Below, piece after piece: positions 1-5,845 of a stretch of 7,363 nt of DNA. The position numbers and the translations under genes are program-made. Within the stretch, counting starts at the first letter, position 1. Each line of letters opens with the position of its first letter. The stretch comes from an uncultured Clostridia bacterium (lineage in GTDB: Bacteria > Bacillota > Clostridia > Peptostreptococcales > Anaerovoracaceae), in the NCBI GenBank assembly GCA_934278965.1, contig CAKQWL010000023.1, forward strand, positions 1 to 7,363. Direction: 5' to 3'. The notes below the pieces were generated by a model. It had not been told where the DNA came from, made no database searches, and saw nothing but the letters and a program-made list of their open reading frames with translations.

Positions 1-858
1 GGCATTCAAGGAAGAAATCTTTCCCATCATCGGCATCGATACCGTAAAATCGCATTTCTCTTTTACCAAGCGGCTGATGCCAAAACCTTCCGAACCGATA
101 ACAAGCGCAATCCCGCCCGTCAGATTCGCCTCGTAATAATTGCAGTCGCCCATATCGCAGGCCGCGATCCAGATTCCGTTTTCCTTCAGCGTTTCCACAG
201 TACGCGCGATATTCGTTACACGCGCCACCGGCATATACTCTATCGCTCCCGCAGACGATTTTGCGACCGTTTCCGTCAGTCCGACGCTTCTGCGCTTCGG
301 AATGATCACACCGTGCGCCCCGGCACCTTCCGCTGTCCGCATGATCGCACCGAGATTATGCGGGTCCTCCAGTCCGTCCAAAATCACAAGGAACGGATCC
401 TCTCCCTTTTCCCCTGCCGCTTCCAGAATCGCCTCCACCGTGCTGTATTCATGTGAAGAGACATACGCGACAACGCCTTGATGCGTTCCGCTTCCCGCGG
501 CACGGTCCAGCGCCGCTTTCTCCGCCGGAATCACCGGGATCCCGGCATCCTTCGCCATTCCGATAATCTTACGCAGGGAGCCTTCCGGCTCTCTCTCTAC
601 CAGGAGCCGATCCATATCGCGTCCCGCGCGGAGTGCCTCCATTACCGGGTTTCGGCCAAACAGAAGATTTCCTTCCGGGTGTTCCCTTTCCTCCCGAGCG
701 TTCCACTCCGCATCCGGCATCCGCATACCGCCGTATCCGGTTTTTCTTCTCTCGGCGGGTTCTGCGTGCCGCCGATCCCATCCGGCCGCTTTCTGCGTTT
801 TTCTGTTATTTTCTCTCTTTCCTTCTCTCTTTCCCGATTGTTTTCTATCCTGTCTCAT
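1..858 (-). CDS. rlmB: 23S rRNA (guanosine-2'-O)-methyltransferase RlmB, TrmH/SpoU family (3' end cut by window)
   Basis: SPOUT-class methyltransferase expected to 2'-O-methylate a guanosine of 23S rRNA (G2251 in E. coli numbering) using S-adenosylmethionine in the cytoplasm. I translated this frame by hand; it is open to the window edge, giving 286 codons. A core starts near residue 64 with LLFGRNPVMEALRAG, the RlmB substrate-binding N-domain signature. The three SpoU motifs follow: motif 1 HNLGAIMRTAEGAG (residues 167-180, with N168 and R174), motif 2 ALVIGSEGFGISRL (251-264, with E257), and motif 3 ending KISSLNA (280-286). Only about 15-20 C-terminal residues should lie outside the window. 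The ATG at 858 is chosen because AGGAAG (871-866) sits 7 bases upstream. Residues 1-63 form an Arg/Lys/Glu-rich low-complexity extension, probably RNA-binding. It is the last gene of the cysS-mrnC-thyA-folA run, 73 bases after folA. The family is certain; the exact start is moderately sure. Confidence 0.93.
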   Translation of the reverse strand, partial: MRQDRKQSGKREGKRENNRKTQKAAGWDRRHAEPAERRKTGYGGMRMPDAEWNAREEREHPEGNLLFGRNPVMEALRAGRDMDRLLVEREPEGSLRKIIGMAKDAGIPVIPAEKAALDRAAGSGTHQGVVAYVSSHEYSTVEAILEAAGEKGEDPFLVILDGLEDPHNLGAIMRTAEGAGAHGVIIPKRRSVGLTETVAKSSAGAIEYMPVARVTNIARTVETLKENGIWIAACDMGDCNYYEANLTGGIALVIGSEGFGISRLVKEKCDFTVSMPMMGKISSLNA

Positions 859-931
859 TCGCACACTTCCTGCTTTCTCTCTTCGTCCCGTATTCCTGTC
901 TTTCCGCTTCCCGGATTGATTTCTCTGTACT

Positions 932-1462
932 TTATCGCCGATAACGAACAAATCGGTAGGAAACTCCGTTTTCTGTCACCGGTTCACTTTCCGAAACAAC
1001 CTTCAGTAATCCTTTCTCCGCCAAGCGGTCCAGATTCTCAAAATGACGGTCGGCGCCGAATTCCGCGTCTATTTTGGTAATGAGGATTTCCGTGCAGTAC
1101 GGAAGAAACTGCCGATAAACACTCTCCCCGCCGGCAGCAAAAACATCCTCCTCCAGATCGAGCCCTTCCGAAAACTCCAATGTCAGAAGCGTTGCCATAA
1201 TTTCATCAAAAGAAGTGCAGAGAAAGGTTCTTGCACCATCCGCCGCCCGAACAGCATAATGTTCGTCTTTTGACAAAACGATCGTCGTACGGCCGGGCAG
1301 TGCTTTCCCACCGGGAAGAGATTCCAATGTTTTTCTCCCCATGATCAGGACTTTTCCCATCGTATTTCTCTGAAAATACTTCAAGTCCCCCGGCAGGTGC
1401 ACGAGAAGTCCGCCATCTTTTCCGATGCCCCATTTTTGATCTACCGCCGCAATCGCTTTCAT
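932..1462 (-). CDS. folA: dihydrofolate reductase
   Basis: NADPH-dependent reduction of dihydrofolate to tetrahydrofolate in the cytoplasm. It recycles the dihydrofolate produced by ThyA, encoded immediately upstream. The 176-residue protein has normal DHFR length. Visible are the N-terminal strand MKAIAAVDQKWGIGKDG, the active-site acid D26 in LPGDLKYFQRNT (equivalent to E. coli D27), the NADPH-binding MGRKTLESLPGGKALPGRT, the AAGGESVY glycine motif, and TKIDAEFGADRHF near the C-terminus (compare E. coli THIDAE). The residue that is Trp22 in E. coli is Val21 here (GLLVHLP), a variation I recall in other clostridial DHFRs. The start at 1462 is set by AAAGGAG (1481-1475) and a second AAGGA closer in. 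The gene follows thyA by 84 bases with no terminator, so co-transcription is likely. Confidence 0.96.
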   Translation of the reverse strand: MKAIAAVDQKWGIGKDGGLLVHLPGDLKYFQRNTMGKVLIMGRKTLESLPGGKALPGRTTIVLSKDEHYAVRAADGARTFLCTSFDEIMATLLTLEFSEGLDLEEDVFAAGGESVYRQFLPYCTEILITKIDAEFGADRHFENLDRLAEKGLLKVVSESEPVTENGVSYRFVRYRR

Positions 1463-1484
1463 GTCCGTCCTTCGCTCCTTTCAT

Positions 1485-1510
1485 GCGGCAGCTGCAAATC
1501 TTTCTGCCGC
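1485..1510 (-). other. intercistronic stem-loop just upstream of the folA ribosome binding site
   Basis: Perfect 7-bp GC-rich inverted repeat: GCGGCAG (1510-1504) pairs with CTGCCGC (1491-1485) around a 12-nt loop in the thyA-folA gap. It ends four bases before the AAAGGAG ribosome binding site of folA. No T-run follows, so it does not look like a terminator. It could tune folA translation or mark an mRNA processing site; that role is inference, and a 7-bp stem with a 12-nt loop may be only moderately stable. Confidence 0.45.
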
Positions 1511-1546
1511 TCCGCCTTCTGTCTCCTTCGGTCTCCTTACGCCGCC

Positions 1547-2377
1547 TTACACTGCGATCGGGATTCCCGTAATCTGCGGATTTTTTTGATAATCCGTTAT
1601 TTCGATATCATCTGTCGTGAAATCGTAAAAATCCTTGATTTCCGGATTCAGCCGGAATTTCGGCGCCGGATACTGCGGCCGCCGGATCAGTTCCTTTACG
1701 ATTTCAATGTGCCGGTCATAAATATGGGCGTCAGCGATGACATGCACGAGTTCCCCCGGCACCAGTCCCGACACCTGTGCGAACATGTGCACCAGCACAG
1801 CGTACTGCACGACATTCCAATTATTCGCTGCCAAAATATCCTGCGAACGCTGGTTCAAAATCGCATTCAGCCGATTTTCAGTGACATTGAATGTCATGCT
1901 GTACGCGCACGGTTCCAGATTCATCTCATGCAAGTCCTGAAAGTTAAAAATATTTGTCAGGATCCGCCTGGAGTACGGCGCATTTTTCAGGTTCCAAAGA
2001 ACATTATCCACCTGATCCATCTCTCCTTGGGCGAACTGGTACTTTACGCCCATCTGATACCCGTACGCCTTTCCGATCGAGCCGTCTGCGTCCGCCCATT
2101 CATCCCAGATATGCGGTTTCAAATCATGGATATTATTCGATTTTCTCTGCCAGATCCAGAGAAGTTCATCCACCGCGGATTTAATCGCGGTCGGCCGCAG
2201 GGTCAGTGCCGGAAATTCCTCCGACAAGTCGTAGCGGTTCACGATCCCGAAACGCTTGATCGTATGCGCCGGTGTCCCGTCCTCCCAGCGCGGCCGCACA
2301 ATCTGTCCCTCTGACGAAAAGCCGTTCTCGATAATATCCGTACACATGTTCACAAACAGAACATCTGCTTTACTCAT
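1547..2377 (-). CDS. thyA: thymidylate synthase ThyA
   Basis: Converts dUMP to dTMP with 5,10-methylene-tetrahydrofolate as carbon donor and reductant, releasing dihydrofolate; a cytoplasmic homodimer in the family. From MSKADVLF the protein is 276 residues. Seen: the dimer-contributed arginines R137-R138 in PYSRRILTN, the catalytic cysteine C157 in LEPCAYSMTFNV, the phosphate-binding NQRSQD (175-180), the folate/dUMP-site Asn in NNWNVVQYA (N188), ADAHIYDRH (215-223, H218 and Y220), and the conserved C-terminal PIAV. The loop after the Cys is CAYSMTF rather than the E. coli-like CHAFFQF, which I recall as typical of a clostridial ThyA subgroup. An in-frame ATG at 2434 would add 19 residues inside mrnC. 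The ATG at 2377 is preferred because AGGAGG (2393-2388) lies 10 bases upstream and homology begins there. The gene starts 19 bases after the mrnC stop; folA follows. Confidence 0.96.
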   Translation of the reverse strand: MSKADVLFVNMCTDIIENGFSSEGQIVRPRWEDGTPAHTIKRFGIVNRYDLSEEFPALTLRPTAIKSAVDELLWIWQRKSNNIHDLKPHIWDEWADADGSIGKAYGYQMGVKYQFAQGEMDQVDNVLWNLKNAPYSRRILTNIFNFQDLHEMNLEPCAYSMTFNVTENRLNAILNQRSQDILAANNWNVVQYAVLVHMFAQVSGLVPGELVHVIADAHIYDRHIEIVKELIRRPQYPAPKFRLNPEIKDFYDFTTDDIEITDYQKNPQITGIPIAV

Positions 2378-2387
2378 ATCCTTTTTT

Positions 2388-2393
2388 CCTCCT
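2388..2393 (-). promoter_or_regulatory. thyA ribosome binding site (decides the start)
   Basis: Perfect AGGAGG, 10 bases before the ATG at 2377, in the short gap after the mrnC stop. It supports the 276-residue ThyA over the 295-residue reading that starts inside mrnC. Confidence 0.85.
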
Positions 2394-2396
2394 GCC

Positions 2397-2843
2397 TCAC
2401 TTGTTTTTTGTCCCTCCGAGAACTCCCGATTCAATCTCCGCGATCGCGGAAGCGGCCATTTGATCCAGTCTGGCTTCCTGTCCTGTCAAATACAGAAACC
2501 CTGCCAGCGCCTCAAACGCCGTTGCCCATTTGTAGGTAATCGGGTCCGCATTTTTCGGCTTTGTCGCCGACCGCCGATTGCGGGCGCGCCGCACCAGCGC
2601 CGCTTCCTCCTCTGTTAAGTGAAAGACTCCTTCGCAAGGAGTCTTTGCTTCATCTTTTTCTTTCATCCATTTTTTGATCACATACGCCTGTCCGTCCGCG
2701 CGCACGAACGGGACCGCACGGCGGTGCAGGATATCCGCATGGGATGCGTTTTCTTCCATCACATGTCTTCGGACATAAACCTCATAAACCGCATCCCCAA
2801 GATAGGCGAGCGAAGTTGTATTCAGCGTTTTTATATTTACCAT
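2397..2843 (-). CDS. mrnC: Mini-ribonuclease 3 (Mini-III)
   Basis: RNase III-like catalytic domain without a dsRNA-binding domain. In Bacillus it matures 23S rRNA by cutting the double-stranded stem formed by the precursor ends. The call gives 148 residues. Visible are SLAYLGDAVYEVYVR (11-25, catalytic D17), LHRRA, LTEEEAALVRRARNRRSATKPKNAD (76-100), and TAFEALAGFLYLTG (108-121, catalytic E111). An in-frame ATG at 2888, only 2 bases after the cysS stop, would add a basic 15-residue leader but has no recognisable ribosome binding site. The ATG at 2843 has GGAG (2857-2854) 10 bases upstream and matches the family start. Residues about 62-74 look like an insertion relative to the B. subtilis protein as I remember it, and the DNA there is a perfect hairpin (2622-2646). 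The gene lies between cysS and thyA, as in the usual Bacillota cysS-mrnC order. Confidence 0.93.
   Translation of the reverse strand: MVNIKTLNTTSLAYLGDAVYEVYVRRHVMEENASHADILHRRAVPFVRADGQAYVIKKWMKEKDEAKTPCEGVFHLTEEEAALVRRARNRRSATKPKNADPITYKWATAFEALAGFLYLTGQEARLDQMAASAIAEIESGVLGGTKNK
2622..2646 (-). repeat. perfect 11-bp inverted repeat (hairpin) inside mrnC
   Basis: Arms 2646-2636 (minus-strand AAAGACTCCTT) and 2632-2622 (AAGGAGTCTTT) are exact reverse complements around a 3-base GCG loop. The element spans codons A66 to F74 of MrnC and keeps the frame. It has the A-tract/stem/T-tract look of an intrinsic terminator, but no continued T-run follows on the minus strand (CACTTAAC). On the plus strand a loosely T-rich stretch follows. 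It coincides with the segment of MrnC that appears inserted relative to relatives recalled from memory. Confidence 0.8.
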
Positions 2844-2890
2844 TTTTCTCGTTCTCCGGCTCACCTTTCTTCGTCCAAATCTCGGCATTT

Positions 2891-4291
2891 CTATTCACGG
2901 ATAATCTGTACTCCCTGCGGTGTATCCTTCAGCGTGATTCCTTTTTCCTTCAGCAAATCACGGATTTCATCCGCCCGAGCATAATTCTTCTCCGCCCTTG
3001 CCTTCTGTCTCTCATCGACCAGTGCCTGAATCTCCGTATCGACGGAATCGTCCTGCTCTGACTGGAGAAGTCCGAGTACATCGGTCAGCTCTGTCAGCCG
3101 CTTCAATGCCTCCGCCGCGAAAGCTCTGCTTGCTTCACCGCGTGCCGCGGTATTGATCGCCGTGATCATTTCGAATACGACCGAAATGGCATCTGCCGTA
3201 TTCAGGTCATCATCCATCTTCTCGATAAATTCTTCCCTGCACCGATCCAGTACCGGCAGCACGGCTTCTTCCTCTTCATTCATCCCGCCTTCACGCCCGG
3301 CTTCCGAAAGATATTTCAAATTTTCTTTTGCGTTCTGCATTCTCGCAAGACCGTTCTTTGACTGCTCCATCAGCGCATCCGAGAAATTGATCGGATTTCT
3401 GTAATGACCGGAAAGCAGGAAAAACCGCATCACTTCGCCGCTGTAATCCGCGAGGATATCCCTCACAGTGAAGAAGTTGCCTTTGGACTTGCTCATCTTC
3501 TCGTTGTCAATCGTAATATAACCGTTGTGCATCCAATACCGGGCAAACGGTACTCCGTTGCAGCACTCCGACTGCGCGATCTCGTTTTCATGATGCGGGA
3601 ACTGGAGGTCCTGTCCGCCTGCGTGAATATCGATCGTGTTCCCGAGGTGCTTCTTTGACATTGCCGAGCATTCAATATGCCAGCCCGGCCGTCCCATGCC
3701 CCACGGCGACTTCCAAGCGATCTCGTCCTCCGTCTTTCTCGCTTTCCAAAGCGCAAAATCAAGCGGATCCTGTTTGATATCCCCGACTTCGATCCTTGCC
3801 CCCGCCTCCAGATCATCAATGTTCTGCTTCGAGAGCTTTCCGTATTCCGGGAATTTCCGCGTTGAAAAATACACATCTCCGTTTACTTCATACGCGTATC
3901 CCTTATCGATCAGCGTCTGGACAAAATCGATAATCTCGGGAATATGCTCCGATACTTTCGGATGCACGCTTGCCGGCTTAATGTTCAGCGCCGCTGCGTC
4001 CTTAAAGTATTCCCGGATGTACTTTTCGGATACTTCCGGAGCGGTAAGCCCCTCCTCCCGGGCACGGTTGATGATCTTGTCATCTACATCCGTGAAATTC
4101 TGCACGAAGGTCACTTTGTATCCCCGATACTCCAAATATCTGCGCAGGGTATCGAAGACAACGAACGGACGCGCATTTCCGATATGAAAGAAATTATAAA
4201 CCGTCGGGCCGCAGACATAAATCTTGGCCTCTCCCGGATTCATCGGCACAAATTCCTCTTTTTTTCTTGTTAATGTATTATATACTTTCAT
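2891..4291 (-). CDS. cysS: cysteinyl-tRNA synthetase
   Basis: Class I aminoacyl-tRNA synthetase that charges tRNA-Cys with cysteine in the cytoplasm, using ATP. The length of 466 residues is normal. Seen: the HIGH-type motif HIGNAR (36-41) in the Rossmann fold; the four zinc ligands that select cysteine, C27 (VCGPTVY), C208 (HIECSAM), H233 and E237 (FPHHENE); the KMSKS loop at 265-269; and a helical anticodon-binding C-terminus ending in the typical [14 protein letters not shown]...KDTPQG pattern. The start at 4291 is preceded by GAGAGGG. The gene is probably driven by the promoter at 4355-4383. The leader is only about 55-60 nt, so a T-box riboswitch, common for such genes in Bacillota, is absent immediately upstream. 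The mrnC frame begins at or just after its stop. Confidence 0.98.
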   Translation of the reverse strand: MKVYNTLTRKKEEFVPMNPGEAKIYVCGPTVYNFFHIGNARPFVVFDTLRRYLEYRGYKVTFVQNFTDVDDKIINRAREEGLTAPEVSEKYIREYFKDAAALNIKPASVHPKVSEHIPEIIDFVQTLIDKGYAYEVNGDVYFSTRKFPEYGKLSKQNIDDLEAGARIEVGDIKQDPLDFALWKARKTEDEIAWKSPWGMGRPGWHIECSAMSKKHLGNTIDIHAGGQDLQFPHHENEIAQSECCNGVPFARYWMHNGYITIDNEKMSKSKGNFFTVRDILADYSGEVMRFFLLSGHYRNPINFSDALMEQSKNGLARMQNAKENLKYLSEAGREGGMNEEEEAVLPVLDRCREEFIEKMDDDLNTADAISVVFEMITAINTAARGEASRAFAAEALKRLTELTDVLGLLQSEQDDSVDTEIQALVDERQKARAEKNYARADEIRDLLKEKGITLKDTPQGVQIIRE

Positions 4292-4317
4292 GATTTTTCC
4301 CTCTCATCAAAAGATTC

Positions 4318-4354
4318 AAAAAAGCGATTAGGCAGGTGGTCACACCTGCCTAAT
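4318..4354 (-). terminator. intrinsic terminator after the LysM-G5-M23 gene
   Basis: Perfect 12-bp stem: ATTAGGCAGGTG (4354-4343 on the minus strand) pairs with CACCTGCCTAAT (4338-4327), with a TGAC loop. It is followed by CGC and six T (4323-4318). It begins 36 bases after the stop of the M23 gene and ends 26 bases before the cysS start. The plus-strand side lacks a T-run, so it acts on minus-strand transcripts. Confidence 0.88.
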
Positions 4355-4383
4355 ATTATATACTGCTTCCGCTTGTTTTTCAA
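4355..4383 (-). promoter_or_regulatory. sigma-A-type promoter for cysS and downstream genes
   Basis: Minus-strand TTGAAA (4383-4378), an exact 17-base spacer, then consensus TATAAT (4360-4355). The expected start, 6-8 bases on, falls near 4349-4347, inside the left arm of the terminator stem. Transcripts begun here would lack about half of that arm and keep at most about 5-6 bp of stem, so they should escape termination while read-through from the M23 gene is stopped. Confidence 0.75.
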
Positions 4384-4390
4384 ACATATA

Positions 4391-5671
4391 TTACAAATAG
4401 CTGACCGGGTTTTTTTGCACCCCGTTGATCAGCACTTCGAAGTGAAGTACATTGCCTGTCGCATTTCCGGTGGAGCCAATCGTTCCGATCACCTCACCCT
4501 TCTGTACATTCTGTCCGACCGACACGCTGATCGAATTGCAGTGTGCGTACTTGGTAACCACACCACCGCCGTGATTGATGGTGATCAAGTAACCGTAGCT
4601 TCCTCCGCCCCATCCGGCAAAGGTCACCGTTCCGGAATCCGCGGCCATGAAAGCCGTTCCCTTCGGTGCTCTCAGGTCGATTCCCTTATGCGAACGTCTC
4701 CCGCCGCTTCGGCTCGCGCCGTATCCGGAGGAAATTTCAACCGATGCAACCGGATACTGCAGGAAGCCGGACCCGGATTGTACCGCGATCTGCTTCGTAC
4801 CGGTCAGCGCAATCTGCGTCACCGGTGTTGTCAGCACCTTTTCTTCCAGCACGGTGCTGGCTGTCACGATACCGTTCGTTTTGGTAACCTGCGTTTTTAC
4901 TTCCTTCGTGCCGTTCTGCCCTGCGCTCTGCACCTGTACCTGCCCGCGATAAAGTGAATCGGACTCTGTATAAGCAACATCGTACGGAATGTTCTGCGTC
5001 TCTGTCGCAATTTCCGTAATTGTCACATGGACAAACGGATTCTTTTGATAAAGATTCAGCGTCTGGCCGATTGCAAGGCGCTTTTCCGATCCCGGATTCA
5101 TCTGCTGCAGCTCATAAACCGAAAGTCCATTCGCAAGCGCGATATCCCAGAGCGTATCGCCGCCCTGCACGGTATAAGTCAGCGGAACGGATGTCCCGTT
5201 CAGGATATACTGTACTGCCTCCTCCACTTCACAAATGTAAGTTTCCGAAAGGCTGTTATCTTTCTCCGCATCCTCTGCCGTAACAATTTCCTTTTTCTCA
5301 TAGGAAACTTCCTCGGCATAAGTCACTTCCGTAATCTCCGCGCCCGGTGTCGCATAACTGGAAACGATTCCGGCCAGCACGGCCTCCGCATCTTCCTTTG
5401 TCGCTACATAGAGAATATCCTCTCCGTTGACGGCCATGGCGTAAGCAGTTCCCTGCTCTGCGCTTTCCCCTGCGGCCTTGAAAAGCTCCGCTTCTGCAGT
5501 CACGGTCTTTTCCTGCCCCGGAATCGATATTGCTGTTAAATCTGCTACATCCCTTATCTCCAGCGATGCAAGGCTGCTTTCGCCCGAAGGCATGTCCGCT
5601 GCGGTGCAGACGGATACCCCCGCGAGTGCGACAGTCAAGACACCTGCACAAGCTTTCATAAGTTTGTTCAT
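4391..5671 (-). CDS. secreted LysM-G5-M23 family cell-wall peptidase (HxH motif altered)
   Basis: Exported peptidoglycan-binding protein with a LytM-type zinc endopeptidase domain, 426 residues. Layout: signal peptide 1-25 (K3/K6, then a hydrophobic core, cleavage near CTAAD); an extracellular module at about 75-155 of the kind that precedes LysM-G5 in clostridial wall proteins; LysM at about 164-207 (LTYTVQGGDTLWDIA); G5 at about 213-292; M23 at about 303-426. In M23 the zinc ligands are present: H328 and D332 (SHKGIDL) and H410. The catalytic His on the KYAH strand is H377. The first His of the final HxH is Val408 (GNVLHFEV; codon GTA, confirmed by hand). In LytM that His (H291) is catalytic, so activity may be weak or lost. 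The start at 5671 has AAGGA 10 bases upstream; an in-frame Met5 is an alternative. It has its own promoter, a WalR-like box and a terminator, so it is likely monocistronic. Confidence 0.93.
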   Translation of the reverse strand: MNKLMKACAGVLTVALAGVSVCTAADMPSGESSLASLEIRDVADLTAISIPGQEKTVTAEAELFKAAGESAEQGTAYAMAVNGEDILYVATKEDAEAVLAGIVSSYATPGAEITEVTYAEEVSYEKKEIVTAEDAEKDNSLSETYICEVEEAVQYILNGTSVPLTYTVQGGDTLWDIALANGLSVYELQQMNPGSEKRLAIGQTLNLYQKNPFVHVTITEIATETQNIPYDVAYTESDSLYRGQVQVQSAGQNGTKEVKTQVTKTNGIVTASTVLEEKVLTTPVTQIALTGTKQIAVQSGSGFLQYPVASVEISSGYGASRSGGRRSHKGIDLRAPKGTAFMAADSGTVTFAGWGGGSYGYLITINHGGGVVTKYAHCNSISVSVGQNVQKGEVIGTIGSTGNATGNVLHFEVLINGVQKNPVSYL

Positions 5672-5703
5672 GATCTTTTTTTCCTTATCGTTTATTTGCG
5701 GCC

Positions 5704-5719
5704 TGACCGATGCCGGTCA
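5704..5719 (-). other. small leader hairpin upstream of the M23 gene
   Basis: Minus-strand TGACCG-GCAT-CGGTCA is a perfect 6-bp stem with a 4-base loop. It lies in the predicted leader, about 6 bases after the expected transcript start and about 33 bases before the ATG. There is no T-run. It may simply protect the 5' end; no riboswitch fold is recognisable in a leader this short. Confidence 0.4.
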
Positions 5720-5731
5720 AACAGCACCTCT

Positions 5732-5761
5732 ATTGTTACACATTGATTACAATTGTGTCAA
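5732..5761 (-). promoter_or_regulatory. promoter of the LysM-G5-M23 gene
   Basis: Consensus -35 TTGACA (5761-5756), 18-base spacer, and a weaker -10 AACAAT (5737-5732) preceded by TGT, an extended -10 feature. The expected start is near 5726, giving a leader of about 55 bases. The poor -10 with a perfect -35 suits a regulated promoter. Confidence 0.6.
5735..5751 (-). promoter_or_regulatory. candidate WalR (YycF) binding site
   Basis: TGTAATCAATGTGTAAC matches the WalR consensus TGTWAH-N5-TGTWAH exactly. WalRK controls cell-wall hydrolase genes in Bacillota, and the gene downstream is one. The box lies between -35 and -10 and covers most of the -10, a position that would favour repression. 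The same stretch is also part of an imperfect dyad with the overlapping TTGACACAATTG, so another regulator is possible. Confidence 0.5.
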
Positions 5762-5845
5762 CCCACGCGTACAATTCTTCACAGAACATTCATATTCCTT
5801 ATTTTTCCAATTTCGGCGCTGTGCCTGCATTTTCCGGGGCGTTCG

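Noticed and set aside
478..1080. 200-codon plus-strand open frame opposite rlmB and folA
   Set aside because: Phe/Ser/Leu/Pro-rich product arising from the complement of the purine-rich rlmB 5' region; no ribosome binding site and no domain.
1206..1484. Minus-strand frame starting at an ATG 22 bases upstream of folA
   Set aside because: Out of frame with folA and without a family signature; folA in the other frame is complete and has its own ribosome binding site.
1397..2314. 305-codon plus-strand open frame opposite thyA and folA
   Set aside because: It is antisense to well-supported genes, its translation is rich in Arg/His/Ile/Pro with no recognisable motif, and it is explained by codon bias of the minus-strand genes.
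4292..4390. T-box or other riboswitch in front of cysS
   Set aside because: The gap is under 100 bases, holds no T-box consensus (TGGNACCGCG-type), and its hairpin is accounted for as a terminator of the upstream gene.
4846..4860. CCAGCAC-G-GTGCTGG inverted repeat within the M23 gene
   Set aside because: A short 7-bp palindrome inside a well-coded G5 domain segment, with no terminator or operator context; a chance match is plausible.
5597..5671. Lipoprotein signal in the M23 protein (Cys22)
   Set aside because: The residue before Cys is Val (VSVC) and does not fit the lipobox, which needs Gly/Ala/Ser there; a signal peptidase I type cleavage fits better.
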